Shown here in pieces: positions 33,472-42,432 of a stretch of 59,220 bases of DNA. The translations under genes and the position numbers were made by a program. A model generated the notes under the pieces. The model did not search any database. It saw only the letters and a program-made list of their open reading frames with translations, and was not told the DNA's origin. Every line of letters starts with the position of its first letter. Positions within the stretch are counted from its first letter, which is position 1. Origin of the DNA: an uncultured Sutterella sp. (GTDB taxonomy: Bacteria; Pseudomonadota; Gammaproteobacteria; Burkholderiales; Burkholderiaceae_F); contig UQUM01000012.1 in the NCBI GenBank assembly GCA_900544255.1, forward strand, positions 1-59,220, read 5' to 3'.

Positions 33472-34998
33472 GTGGAATTCGCCACCTTCATTTACGACAT
33501 TATTTGGAGTCCCGTTCTGGTGGGACTCCTTCTTGCGACCGGCGCCTATTTTTCGTTTCGCAGCCGCTTCGTACAATTAAGAATGATCCCGGAAATGATT
33601 CGGCTCATGTTCCAGCAGAGCCAGGACAAATCCGGGGTTTCGTCCTTTCAGGCGCTCTGCATGACGCTCGCGAGCCGCGTCGGCACCGGAAACATCGCGG
33701 GGGTGGCCACCGCCATCTGTTTCGGGGGCCCCGGCGCCCTTTTCTGGATGTGGGTCGTCGCATTCCTCGGGGCTTCGAGCGCGTTCGTGGAATCCACTTT
33801 GGGGCAGATTTACAAAGAAAAGATCAACGGCGAATTCACCGGGGGCCCGGCGTTTTACATTGAGCACGGCGCCAAAAACAAGTTCTTTGCCTGGGTCTTC
33901 GCGCTCGTGACCCTCACCGCCGCCGGCATTCTCTGCCCCGGCGTGCAATCGAACGCCATCGCCGCCGCCATGGATCACGCCTTCGGCATTAATCACGCGA
34001 TTTCCGCCGCCGTCATCTGCTCACTCCTCTGCTTCATTGTTTTCGGCGGTTTAAAGCGCATTGCAACGTTCACGACGCTCGTCGTCCCCTTCATGGCGAT
34101 TTCGTACCTCGTCGTCGCACTCGTCACCTGTTTTTATAACCTTGACCGCATCCCCGGCGTGTTCCATCTCGTCTTCACCAGCGCTTTCGGTGCCGAAGGT
34201 CTTTTGGGCGGTATGGCGGGTTCGGCCGTGAGCTGGGGCGTCAAACGCGGCCTTTATTCCAACGAAGCCGGGCAAGGCTCGGGCCCGCACGCGTCTTCTG
34301 CAGCCTCCGTCTCACACCCCGCCAAACAGGGGCTCGTACAGGCATTTTCCGTCTACATTGACACGTGGTTCGTCTGCACGGCGACGGGCATCATGATCCT
34401 CACGACGGGCTGCTACAACGTCATCAATCCCGACGGCGTCACGCTCATCGGCCACCTCGCGGGCATTGAAGCGGGTCCGGTTTATGCCCAGAAAGCCATT
34501 GACTCCGTCATGCCCAATTTCGGGTCGCCCTTTGTGGCCTGCGCGCTCTTTTTCTTTGCGTTCACGACGATCTTGGGATACGCCTACATGGCAGAAGTCA
34601 ACGTGAAGTACATCAACCGAACGCTCAAAAAGCCGTGGCTCCTTTACGTGCTGCGCTTTATTCTTGTCTTTTCGGTGGGGGTGTGCGCCATCAAACCCTC
34701 GGACTTAGTGTGGCTCTCCGCGGATATCGGGATCGGCCTCATGGCTTGGGTCAATATCCTCGCGATCCTGAGGCTGCACAACACCGCCTTTAAAGCCCTC
34801 AAGGACTACGAAGCGCAGAAGAAGGCCGGTAAGGAACCCGTTTTCCATCCGGAAGAACTCGGTATAGAAAACGCCGGCTACTGGACGGCGACGCGAGCCG
34901 AGCAGAACCTCGCAATCGAAACGAAGGAAGGCGTGGAAAACCAGCCCTATACCCGCGGCATCCGTCGAATTCTGAAGAAGTTCTACAACCGGGATTGA
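33472..34998 (+). CDS. alanine/glycine:cation symporter (AGCS family), copy 2
   Basis: The 508-residue protein carries the AGCS signature GGPGALFWMWVVAFLGASSAFVESTLGQIYK in two blocks, plus SRVGTGNIAGVA, KRGLYSNEAGQGS and HPAKQGLVQAFSVYIDT. It starts at GTG (33472) after AGGGGA; no ATG fits because the first helix would be lost. Codon use is like the rest of the window, in contrast to copy 1 at 17.8 kb, so this is more likely the resident copy. It imports alanine or glycine with a cation. Confidence 0.93.
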   Translation: MEFATFIYDIIWSPVLVGLLLATGAYFSFRSRFVQLRMIPEMIRLMFQQSQDKSGVSSFQALCMTLASRVGTGNIAGVATAICFGGPGALFWMWVVAFLGASSAFVESTLGQIYKEKINGEFTGGPAFYIEHGAKNKFFAWVFALVTLTAAGILCPGVQSNAIAAAMDHAFGINHAISAAVICSLLCFIVFGGLKRIATFTTLVVPFMAISYLVVALVTCFYNLDRIPGVFHLVFTSAFGAEGLLGGMAGSAVSWGVKRGLYSNEAGQGSGPHASSAASVSHPAKQGLVQAFSVYIDTWFVCTATGIMILTTGCYNVINPDGVTLIGHLAGIEAGPVYAQKAIDSVMPNFGSPFVACALFFFAFTTILGYAYMAEVNVKYINRTLKKPWLLYVLRFILVFSVGVCAIKPSDLVWLSADIGIGLMAWVNILAILRLHNTAFKALKDYEAQKKAGKEPVFHPEELGIENAGYWTATRAEQNLAIETKEGVENQPYTRGIRRILKKFYNRD

Positions 34999-35013
34999 CG
35001 GAGATTTCCCCTT

Positions 35014-35056
35014 AAAGAAACGGCCGGGATGCCCGTCATCGCCGGCCGATTTCTTT
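35014..35056 (+). terminator. Rho-independent terminator of AGCS copy 2
   Basis: AAAGAAACGGCCGG (35014-35027) pairs with CCGGCCGATTTCTTT (35042-35056) with one bulged A. The T-rich 3' arm supplies the U-tract. It starts 15 bp after the stop. Confidence 0.7.
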
Positions 35057-35074
35057 GTAGTACGCTCAGAGCGT

Positions 35075-35142
35075 TCACAATTTCTCGCGCAAGGAAGCCC
35101 CAGACTTTTAGTCATGAGGAGAAATCGCGCGAGAAATTGTGA
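35075..35142. repeat. 16-bp perfect inverted repeat enclosing a guide-RNA-like hairpin
   Basis: TCACAATTTCTCGCGC at 35075-35090 is the exact reverse complement of GCGCGAGAAATTGTGA at 35127-35142. The 36 bp between contain 'AAGCCCCAGACTTTTAGTCA' then 'TGAGGAG', a form very like IS200/IS605 right ends and the 3' hairpin of TnpB guide RNAs (CCCC-GAC-TTTAGTC-GGGG type). The element sits immediately after the ABC-2 permease stop. No transposase is present, so it may be a non-autonomous mobile scar. Confidence 0.5.
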
Positions 35143-35143
35143 C

Positions 35144-36301
35144 TTAGCGATGTTCCGTCGCCGACCGTGACCATACGAACACCACCAAAGCTGCAATCAC
35201 GGTGAGATAGATGACGTACGCACCGTACGTTGCCGTCATTGCCGACGTAGGGACGCCCCGCAGTGCAAAGTCACGCCAAAAACGGTATTGCCATACCAAG
35301 GGAAACGCGTAACTCAGATCATAGGCCCAAGGCGGCAGATACCCCGCCGCCATCGTGGCACCCCCCATGATGAAGCCCGGAGGCACCAAAAACGTCATAC
35401 GGCTTGCGCCGGCGCCGGGGTTGGGCGTCCGCCAAGCCAGGAGAAGTCCCAACCACGCAAACGCGAGCCCTGTCATAAAAAGGCTCGGTACATACGTGAG
35501 GTAGTTCCCCGCAAACCGCAACTGTCCGAAGGTGACGAGAAGCGCCGTCATCACCGTAATACCGGTCGTGTAGAAAAATGCGTACGGCACCCCGCGCGCC
35601 AAGAGCGCCCAAGGACTGCGCCCCAATACAGAACGTTCCCAGAGATTCATGACGCGCAGTCGTCCCGGCACCATCAGCACGGTAAGCCCGTAAAAGAGCG
35701 TCGAAAAGAAATACACAAACGAAATCGTCGTACCGTTCGTCGCAGAGCTCGCCGGATTAAATAGGTGCCGCGCCTTGAGTTTCATGGGGCTCAACGCCGC
35801 TTCCGTACCTTCGTCCCCGAGCCCCAGGGCCGCCACCCGCACGCCCCCCGTTTCCGCCCCGACTTCCGGAATGTATTCATTCAAATTCGAAAGAACTTCC
35901 GCGTTCTGAGCTTCGTTCGAATAATCCGCAAGATATCCCAGCGTCACGGAACGACGCCCTGTCTTCACGTCTTTTTCAAGTCCCTGCGGTAGGTAGAGCA
36001 CGCCGTAGTTGAGATCGTGTTCCGTGAGACGTTCCGCGGAATAAGGCGTGTGGTACACCGCCGTCACGCGGATGTAGGGACTCGTATTGATGCGTTCAAT
36101 GAGTTCCGTCGAATAGCGGGAGGCATCCAAATCGATAACGGCGATCGGCGCATCAAACACGGCCGTCTGGCGAAAAATCAGCGAAAAAAGAAACGCCACC
36201 ACCGCCGCAACCGCCATGGCCGTCTTGTGGTACGGCACAAAGCGGCCGCCTCCCATCGCGAGAAGTTCTTCCAAAATGCTCGCGCGGCATTCCCGTATCA
36301 T
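35144..36301 (-). CDS. ABC-2-type transporter permease
   Basis: The 385-residue protein has one N-terminal helix (about 27-45), a periplasmic domain of about 150 residues (IAVIDLDASRYSTELIERIN..), and five C-terminal helices with the ABC-2 block VPPGFIMGGATMAAGYLPPW. This is the YhhJ/YhiI-associated permease type that works with a HlyD-family adaptor. It overlaps the hlyD-type gene by 4 bp (ATGA), so the two are translationally coupled. No ATP-binding subunit is encoded next to it; the position where it could sit is occupied by an inverted repeat. Export substrate is unknown, though MarR control suggests toxic compounds. Confidence 0.88.
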   Translation of the reverse strand: MIRECRASILEELLAMGGGRFVPYHKTAMAVAAVVAFLFSLIFRQTAVFDAPIAVIDLDASRYSTELIERINTSPYIRVTAVYHTPYSAERLTEHDLNYGVLYLPQGLEKDVKTGRRSVTLGYLADYSNEAQNAEVLSNLNEYIPEVGAETGGVRVAALGLGDEGTEAALSPMKLKARHLFNPASSATNGTTISFVYFFSTLFYGLTVLMVPGRLRVMNLWERSVLGRSPWALLARGVPYAFFYTTGITVMTALLVTFGQLRFAGNYLTYVPSLFMTGLAFAWLGLLLAWRTPNPGAGASRMTFLVPPGFIMGGATMAAGYLPPWAYDLSYAFPLVWQYRFWRDFALRGVPTSAMTATYGAYVIYLTVIAALVVFVWSRSATEHR

Positions 36302-37437
36302 TTCGTCACCTCAAGCGTCATGCCGGTGAGAAGTTCTTCGTCCGCCGCAACGTAAATGCGCACCTGAAAACTCGTGAGATCGGCCTGTCCTCGCTCGCGG
36401 GTATTGCGGAGATCCGCAAAACTCGGCGCCGCTTCCGTAAACCGCACCGTGCCCGTCACGGATTTTCCCAGCGCCGGTACATCCGCCTTCACCGGCGTTC
36501 CCAGTCGATAAGCTCCGGCCTGCGTTTCGTCCACGTAAATGTCGAAATACCGACGGTCGGTTTCAAGCAGCACCACGGGAGCCCCCGCCGTCACCATTTC
36601 CCCGGCTTCGCAGAGCACCTTTTTCACGGTTCCGTCTTCCGGCGCCCGCAGCGTGAGACGTGTTTCCTGCACCTTGAGCGTTTCTACCTGCACCTTCGCC
36701 GCATCACGCTGCGCTGCCAACTGCGCTACCGTAAACCGACGATTTGCAATCGTTTCCCGCGCATTTTTAACGGCAGCGAGCGTCATCCCTTCAGCAGATC
36801 CCGTGCGCTTTAACCGCTTTAAATCCTCGGGCGTCGCGCCGATCGTGGCTGAAGCGAGCTGCCGTTCCCCCTGCCGCAGGGCCTCACGGGTATTCGTAAG
36901 TGCCGACTGCGCCGAATCAAACGCCGACTTCGACATGCTTCCCGTCTTGAGGAGCTTCTCCGCCCGGCGGTAATCCTTGAGGGCCAGGGCGTAGGAAGCT
37001 TCCGCGGCCTTGACGCGCGCCGCCTTTTCTTCAATTGAGCGCCACTCAGTTTGTTCCGTGCGGTCCGTTTCTCGGGACGCCGTTTCGATCGACGCCTTTT
37101 CAAGCGCAAGCGTCGCTTCCAAGCCCGCGAGCGCCGCTTCGGCCGAAGCCATCGCAAGCCGCGTATCCGTATCGTCCAATTTCGCCAGTACCTCCCCCTT
37201 TTTCACGTGTTGCGACTCAATGATCGGTCGTTCGACGAGGCGTCCTCCGACGTTTTGAAACGCCGTATTGACTTCGTCGGCCGTAAGAACCCCGGCTTTG
37301 ATGGAACGAGCCACCGTCACCGCATCGTTGCGGGTACCGAAGTAAATCAGAAGGGATCCCGCGGCCAAAAGTCCGGCAAAAATCCCGGTCGTACGGAGCA
37401 TGTTTTTCACGATGCCCGGTTGAGACATAGTTGTCAT
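36298..37437 (-). CDS. HlyD-family membrane fusion protein
   Basis: The 379-residue protein has one N-terminal helix (about 16-32), a lipoyl/barrel-sandwich half motif (GGRLVERPIIESQHVKKGEV), a long alpha-helical hairpin (about 95-260, charged coiled coil) and the return half (TLRAPEDGTVKKVLCEAGEM), then a beta-barrel domain. It is the periplasmic adaptor for the ABC-2 permease encoded next, with which it overlaps by 4 bp. An operator-like site lies 6 bp before the ATG, where a ribosome binding site would normally be. Confidence 0.92.
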   Translation of the reverse strand: MTTMSQPGIVKNMLRTTGIFAGLLAAGSLLIYFGTRNDAVTVARSIKAGVLTADEVNTAFQNVGGRLVERPIIESQHVKKGEVLAKLDDTDTRLAMASAEAALAGLEATLALEKASIETASRETDRTEQTEWRSIEEKAARVKAAEASYALALKDYRRAEKLLKTGSMSKSAFDSAQSALTNTREALRQGERQLASATIGATPEDLKRLKRTGSAEGMTLAAVKNARETIANRRFTVAQLAAQRDAAKVQVETLKVQETRLTLRAPEDGTVKKVLCEAGEMVTAGAPVVLLETDRRYFDIYVDETQAGAYRLGTPVKADVPALGKSVTGTVRFTEAAPSFADLRNTRERGQADLTSFQVRIYVAADEELLTGMTLEVTK

Positions 37438-37442
37438 TTTAA

Positions 37443-37454
37443 TTAGTCGGCTAA
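37443..37454. promoter_or_regulatory. MarR-type operator, site 1 (upstream of hlyD-type gene)
   Basis: TTAGTCGGCTAA followed by GTAT matches TTAGACGGCTAA-GTAT at 38019-38034 (15 of 16 bases). TTAG...CTAA forms an imperfect palindrome, as MarR dimers prefer. It is between marR and hlyD, directly before the hlyD start. Confidence 0.6.
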
Positions 37455-37499
37455 GTATTTAACCAAAAGACGACGAAGCCCATGCTCCGTCTTGAAAAA

Positions 37500-37994
37500 T
37501 CATGCCTTCTGAAGGCACTGCAGGAGACGAATCAAGTTCTCCCGCTCATCCGCTTGAAATTGCGACGAAAACCGCCTCAGTTCCGCAAGGTGTCCGGGGA
37601 GTGCCGCTTCCACACGACGCCGTCCGGCCGACGTGAGTGCAATGACGCGTTCCCTGCGGTCGGCTTCGCCGGCAGCCACGGCAACCAAGGGTTCGGCATC
37701 CGCCGTCATGCGCTTTACCATGACCGATACGGTGGAGGGCTTCACGCCGATGCGCTCGGAGAGTTTCAGCGTTCCCATGGGGCCCTCGCCGAACAATGCC
37801 ATCAGAAGCGAAAACTTCCCTTCCGAGAGGTCAAACGCCGCAAGCTGCGCCGATACACGGCTTCGAACACCGTCCGCGGCCGTCAAGAGGTTCAGCATCA
37901 GCTCTATCCCTTCCACGTCGGTTTCATCCGACAACTTGTGCGGCATACGACGAAGCATGTCGCGCGTGGGCAGAATTCTGGCTTGGTAGTCCAT
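37500..37994 (-). CDS. MarR-family transcriptional regulator
   Basis: The 164-residue protein has the winged-helix MarR fold: LSEGKFSLLMALFGEGPMGT, then the recognition region LSERIGVKPSTVSVMVKRM and the wing with a conserved DRRERVIALTSAGRRRVEAA (DxRxxxxxLTxxG). It is the first gene of marR-hlyD-permease. Identical 12-bp near-palindromes precede both marR and hlyD, so it likely represses both its own gene and the exporter until an effector binds. No effector is predicted. Confidence 0.93.
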   Translation of the reverse strand: MDYQARILPTRDMLRRMPHKLSDETDVEGIELMLNLLTAADGVRSRVSAQLAAFDLSEGKFSLLMALFGEGPMGTLKLSERIGVKPSTVSVMVKRMTADAEPLVAVAAGEADRRERVIALTSAGRRRVEAALPGHLAELRRFSSQFQADERENLIRLLQCLQKA

Positions 37995-38018
37995 AGGTTA
38001 AGTCTGTCTCCGATGTAG

Positions 38019-38030
38019 TTAGACGGCTAA
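38019..38030. promoter_or_regulatory. MarR-type operator, site 2 (upstream of marR)
   Basis: TTAGACGGCTAA, followed by GTAT as at site 1, lies 25 bp upstream of the marR start in the gap to the helicase gene. Two copies in 600 bp, each before a gene of this operon, support an autoregulated MarR operator. Confidence 0.6.
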
Positions 38031-38062
38031 GTATATCGAAAAACGGCGGCCAACGTAAGTGG

Positions 38063-40255
38063 TCACACCTCGTCTAAACACGGATTCACATAAGCATCGA
38101 GCACCTTGAGTTTCACCCGTACGGCAATCGCCCGCGGCGTCGGCACGTCTTCAAACTGCACGAGATACGCCGTTTCATCCTTGTTCATCCCCAACACCGT
38201 CCCCCGCCCGAAGACCTTGTGTTCGACGCGGGTGCCTTTTTCAAGCAGCGTCGTCAAATCCGCCGCGCGCACGAGCCGCCGGTCGCGCTGATGAATGTCG
38301 CGCCGTGCTTCTTCAACGAGCATCTCGGGCAAGGGTTTCACAAACGTCAGCAGCGCCGGGGCAATGTCAAGCACAAAGCGCGACGGGTAGCGGAAGATGC
38401 CGTCGTAGCCGTAGCCTTCGCTCTCGGTGAGCGTCAGCGTTTCTTCGGCGCGCGTCATAGCGACAAAGGCGAGCCGCCGCTCTTCTTCCATGCCTTCCAA
38501 TGTCCGGGTTTTCTTCGAGGGGAGTACCCCTTCACTCATCGACACCACAAAGACGTTTTTAAATTCGAGGCCCTTCGCAGCATGGATCGTCATAAAGCGC
38601 ACCTTGTCGGAGGCGCCTGCGGCATCGTCGTTCGTCAAAAGCGCGGCACGCGCCAAAAAGTGTTCGGGCCCAGCCTCCTCGCCGCAGGTTCGCTCCCACT
38701 CGGAAACCGCCTGCTTCAACTGTGCGAGATTATCGAGCCGCTCCTGACTTCCCTGAGTTCGCAGCCACACTTCGTAGCCCGAAGCTTCGAGCATCTCGGT
38801 TAAGAGTTCGGTTACGGTCATTTGCGCCTGCCGCACCGCAAATTCTTCGATGAGATCGACAAAGGCCTTCGCCTTCGTGCCCTTAAAGATCGGGTTGTCG
38901 AGCGTCGCCTTCAACGTGCGGTAAAGCGTCGCACCGGTTTTTGCGGCTTCGTCCTTCAAAAACGTCATCCGGCGCTCACCCAGGTTGCGCTTCGGAACAT
39001 TCACGATGCGTTCAAACGACAGATCGTCCCCCGCTACCGCCATTCGCACGTAAGACAAGGCGTCCTTGACTTCTTTGCGGGCAAAAAACGGCGCGCCGCT
39101 CGTCATCACGTAAGGGATCTCGGCTTTTATGAACGCGGCTTCCAAGGGCTGCGTCACGTAATGCGCCCGATAAAGCACCGCGTAGTCGCCAAAGTGCTTG
39201 CCGGCTTTGACGCCCGCCAAAACCGTATCCGCCGCAAACTGCGCTTCTTCAACGGCGGTCTGCGCGTGAAAAACCGTCACCTTTGGGCCCTGGGGCAACT
39301 GCGACACCAAGTCCTTTCTAATGCGCTCCCGGTTTTTCGCGATGAGCGAATTCACCGCCCCGACGATTTCGGGCGTCGAGCGATAGTTCTTCGTCATCAG
39401 GATGGTTTTCGTTCCCGGAAATTCCCGATCAAAATTAAGGAGGAACTCCACCCGAGCCCCGCGCCAGGTATAAATCGTCTGATCCGGATCCCCGACGACG
39501 AAGAGATTCTTGTGGTATCCCGTCAAAACCGTCATCAGTTCGTACTGCAGGGCATCGATGTCTTGGAACTCGTCCACCATCACGTAGGCGATCCGCTCCT
39601 GCCACTTCTGCCGCACCGCTTCGTTTTCTTTGAAAATCAAAAGCGAGAACTTGATGAGGTCGTTGTAGTCAAGCCCGAAGCACTGCTTTTCCTTGTAGAG
39701 ATACCCGTAGAAAATGATGTCCTTCGGCGTCGTCGCTTCGCGGTAGCGCGCTTCCAAGTCCTTCACCGACATCGCAATGAGGTCGCGGCAGTAGTCGGGA
39801 CGGTTGAGAAGCTTTTCGACTTCGATCATGTCCCGGGCCTTGGAAAAGGTCATGTCCTTTAATGTCAAACCGCGCTCTTCGTAGACAGCCGCGAGCATCG
39901 TGTCGATGTCGGCGTTGTCAAGCACCAGGAACTCTTTGGGATACTGCACGACGTGAATGTCTTCCTGCAGCACCGAAACGCAGAAACCGTGGAATGTGCT
40001 GATGTAGCCCGTATCGTTGTCGCCCGTCAACGCGCGGATGCGCGTGCGCATTTCCGCGGCCGCCTTGTTCGTGAAGGTGACGCAGAGAATGTTCGCGGGG
40101 AGAATACCGAGGTCGTTCACCAGGTAGGCAAAGCGGTGCGTGAGTGCCCGCGTTTTTCCGCTCCCTGCGCCCGCGATGACGCGTACGAAGCCCTCCGTCG
40201 TCGTGACGGCTTCGGTTTGTTCGGCGTTGAGCCCTTCCAAAACGTCGTCGGTCAT
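38063..40255 (-). CDS. UvrD/PcrA-type superfamily 1A DNA helicase
   Basis: All SF1A motifs are visible in order: VIAGAGSGKTRALTHR (Walker A), FTNKAAAEMRTRIR, STFHGF, VMVDEFQDID (Walker B), GDPDQTIYTWRGA, NYRSTPEIV, MTIHAAKGLEFKNVFVVSMS and EERRLAFVAMTRA. A C-terminal Tudor-like piece (VEHKVFGRGTVLGMN) matches UvrD/PcrA. Such helicases act in nucleotide excision and mismatch repair. The ATG at 40255 gives the family N-terminus (LEGLNAEQTEAV); a TTG at 40300, six bases after GAGGGG, is an alternative start that would sit 3 bp after lapB. It is the last gene of a five-gene run. Confidence 0.93.
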   Translation of the reverse strand: MTDDVLEGLNAEQTEAVTTTEGFVRVIAGAGSGKTRALTHRFAYLVNDLGILPANILCVTFTNKAAAEMRTRIRALTGDNDTGYISTFHGFCVSVLQEDIHVVQYPKEFLVLDNADIDTMLAAVYEERGLTLKDMTFSKARDMIEVEKLLNRPDYCRDLIAMSVKDLEARYREATTPKDIIFYGYLYKEKQCFGLDYNDLIKFSLLIFKENEAVRQKWQERIAYVMVDEFQDIDALQYELMTVLTGYHKNLFVVGDPDQTIYTWRGARVEFLLNFDREFPGTKTILMTKNYRSTPEIVGAVNSLIAKNRERIRKDLVSQLPQGPKVTVFHAQTAVEEAQFAADTVLAGVKAGKHFGDYAVLYRAHYVTQPLEAAFIKAEIPYVMTSGAPFFARKEVKDALSYVRMAVAGDDLSFERIVNVPKRNLGERRMTFLKDEAAKTGATLYRTLKATLDNPIFKGTKAKAFVDLIEEFAVRQAQMTVTELLTEMLEASGYEVWLRTQGSQERLDNLAQLKQAVSEWERTCGEEAGPEHFLARAALLTNDDAAGASDKVRFMTIHAAKGLEFKNVFVVSMSEGVLPSKKTRTLEGMEEERRLAFVAMTRAEETLTLTESEGYGYDGIFRYPSRFVLDIAPALLTFVKPLPEMLVEEARRDIHQRDRRLVRAADLTTLLEKGTRVEHKVFGRGTVLGMNKDETAYLVQFEDVPTPRAIAVRVKLKVLDAYVNPCLDEV

Positions 40256-40303
40256 CTGGCAGGATATTTTGTATCCCTCACGGGGAACAGTCTTCGCCAA
40301 TCA

Positions 40304-41464
40304 TTACCCCTCTTCAATGCGCTGCGGCGGGAAGGCATCCCACGTTTCGCAGCCCGGGCACTGCCACATGAAGGTGTGGGAGAGGAATCCGCATTTGCGG
40401 CACTGATAGCGACCGGAACGCTTCGATTGCTTGGCCGTAAGGTCCGCAAGAAGCGCCGCCTCGTCGTTCTCGGGTTCCTGCTGCTTTTTGACGCCGCAGA
40501 GCACGGCAAACGCCGACATACTCGGGCGCTGCTTTAAGGCCGCAACGGCAAAGTCCCCTGCCGCGGCGGCGTTTTCCCAAGTATTGAGCCTCGTCACCGT
40601 CGCCGACAGCACGTCCGCGCTCCCCGTACGGGCGAAAACATCCTTCAAATACGCCAAAGCCGCCTTCGGATCCGTTGCCGCCAATACGTCGGCCTTCTTC
40701 GCCGCAATAAGGGGCGTGTATTTCGGGGCTTCGGTTTCAATCCGCGACCACTTGTCTTGAGCGGCCGCCGTGTCGCCCGAAGCCAAAGCGGTATCGGCCG
40801 CCATAATGAGCGCCCGCACGTTCTTCGGGTTCACGTGAAGCGCTTTGTCAATGAGTTCGGCCGTGCGGGCCGCGTCCCCTGCGCGACGCGAAGCCGCCGC
40901 CATTTCACAGTAAAAATGCGACACTTCGTGCGAGAGGTCGGTCTTAAATTCGCGGCGGCGGATTTCCGCCGTTTCAATGGCCTTGGCCCAATCTTTTTCC
41001 GTCATGAAGATGCGCATCAACGCGGCAAGTGCCTCTTCGCGGCGTTCCGGACTGCTGTCTCGGAGCATTTCATACGCGGACTGCGCCCGGTCAAAGGTGC
41101 CGGCCTTCACAAAGTCCTGAGCCAATTCCGACAAAGCAAGCATTCGTTCCGAATCCGGCAGTTCCGCCCGATTCACGAGGTTCGTATGAATGCGTATTGC
41201 TTGATCAAACTGACCGCGTTCGCGGAAAAGGTTTCCGAGCGAATGATGCAGCTCGATCGTCTCAGAATCGAGCCGCATCACTTCCATGAAGTGATCGATC
41301 GCTTTTTCGGGTTTGTCCGAAATAAGCAGCGACAGCCCCTTAAAATAATTCTCGTCGAGCCCGTGCGTCTCCATGCGCCGCTGCCGGGCATCAAGACCGC
41401 GGAACCACCAGCCGGCCGCAAAGAGAAGCGGAACAAAAACCAAGTACCAAAGTTCAAAATCCAT
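40304..41464 (-). CDS. lapB: LapB (YciM) lipopolysaccharide assembly protein
   Basis: The N-terminal helix (MDFELWYLVFVPLLFAAGWW) anchors the protein in the inner membrane. About nine TPR units follow (YFKGLSLLISDKPEKAIDHF and on). A C-terminal rubredoxin-like metal knuckle reads YQCRKCGF...WQCPGCETW (Cys355, 358, 369, 372). LapB controls LpxC turnover by FtsH and coordinates lipopolysaccharide assembly. The ATG at 41464 is used because a TTG-started version nine codons longer would put polar residues before the anchor. Length (386 aa) equals the E. coli protein (389). Confidence 0.93.
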   Translation of the reverse strand: MDFELWYLVFVPLLFAAGWWFRGLDARQRRMETHGLDENYFKGLSLLISDKPEKAIDHFMEVMRLDSETIELHHSLGNLFRERGQFDQAIRIHTNLVNRAELPDSERMLALSELAQDFVKAGTFDRAQSAYEMLRDSSPERREEALAALMRIFMTEKDWAKAIETAEIRRREFKTDLSHEVSHFYCEMAAASRRAGDAARTAELIDKALHVNPKNVRALIMAADTALASGDTAAAQDKWSRIETEAPKYTPLIAAKKADVLAATDPKAALAYLKDVFARTGSADVLSATVTRLNTWENAAAAGDFAVAALKQRPSMSAFAVLCGVKKQQEPENDEAALLADLTAKQSKRSGRYQCRKCGFLSHTFMWQCPGCETWDAFPPQRIEEG

Positions 41465-41507
41465 AACACACCAACGCCCGAGCGGCGCCAATAAAAATTC
41501 GACTGAT

Positions 41508-42413
41508 TCAGGCAGCGGCGACGAGTTTTTTCACCGCCAAAAGGTCATGCCAACTTAATTCTTTGCCGACGGGATTGCGCAAGAGGTAGGACGGATGGTA
41601 CGACACCATCGTTTTTACCGGACGCCCCGCAACCGTTACCTCAAAAACGCGTCCGCGCAACCGGGAGATGGACTCGCCGGAAACGTCCGAAGGCAACAAA
41701 GCCGTCACCGCCGCGCGTCCCAAGAGAAGCATCACCTTCGGAGCCAACAATTCCAACTGCCGCTCCAAAAACGGACGGCATGCTGCCGCTTCTTCGGGAA
41801 GCGGATCGCGGTTGTTGGGCGGACGGCATTTCAAAACGTTCACTACCGCCGCATCGCGACCGCGCTTGATGTCGACCGCAGTCAGAATGTTGGTGAGCAG
41901 TTGCCCGCTTTTTCCCACGAACGGGATGCCTTCCAAATCTTCGTCGCGTCCCGGCGCTTCCCCCACGAGCACCAAGGGACACCCCGGCGCGCCGTCCGAA
42001 GGCACGGTCTGCGTGCGGTGCGCACTCATCGTGCAGGCGCGGCACGACGCAATGAGGGTCTTTAATTCGTCCCACGACGCGGTCTTTACTTTTTCAGCGA
42101 GGGCCTCGTCGCGGATGGCGATCACCTTGGGGGCCGCGGGGGCGGGCTTAGAGACCGGTGCCGTCGGTTTAAACGCGGGTTTTAAGCTCCTCACGCCCGG
42201 TTCGTTGACGGCAGCAATGCCGGGCAGCGTTCTCGCGGGGGCGGCAGAACGCACGGAGGCCGAACGGGCGGGCGCAGCGGGATGCGCGGCGGGTGCCGCC
42301 TGCCGCTTCACGGGTTCTGCCGCCAAAAGCGGGTCTTCTGAGGATCTCAGAATCCACTGCGGGCCGATCGCCATCGCCTGCCAAATTCGACTTTGTTCCT
42401 GCGAGAGGGGCAT
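41508..42413 (-). CDS. family 4-type uracil-DNA glycosylase (Fe-S)
   Basis: Residues 1-100 form an Ala/Pro-rich tail. The catalytic domain then shows Fe-S cysteines Cys124 and Cys127 (SCRACTMS), Cys196 and Cys212, the active-site block GEAPGRDEDLEGIPFVGKSG (151-170), VNVLKCRPPNNRDP and the HPSYLLR motif with His273. Family 4 enzymes remove uracil from DNA using a [4Fe-4S]-stabilised fold. The proline-rich N-terminal extension is common in betaproteobacterial members. It follows rimI by 19 bp. Confidence 0.92.
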   Translation of the reverse strand: MPLSQEQSRIWQAMAIGPQWILRSSEDPLLAAEPVKRQAAPAAHPAAPARSASVRSAAPARTLPGIAAVNEPGVRSLKPAFKPTAPVSKPAPAAPKVIAIRDEALAEKVKTASWDELKTLIASCRACTMSAHRTQTVPSDGAPGCPLVLVGEAPGRDEDLEGIPFVGKSGQLLTNILTAVDIKRGRDAAVVNVLKCRPPNNRDPLPEEAAACRPFLERQLELLAPKVMLLLGRAAVTALLPSDVSGESISRLRGRVFEVTVAGRPVKTMVSYHPSYLLRNPVGKELSWHDLLAVKKLVAAA

Positions 42414-42432
42414 CCCCTGATCCTTTTCTTCG

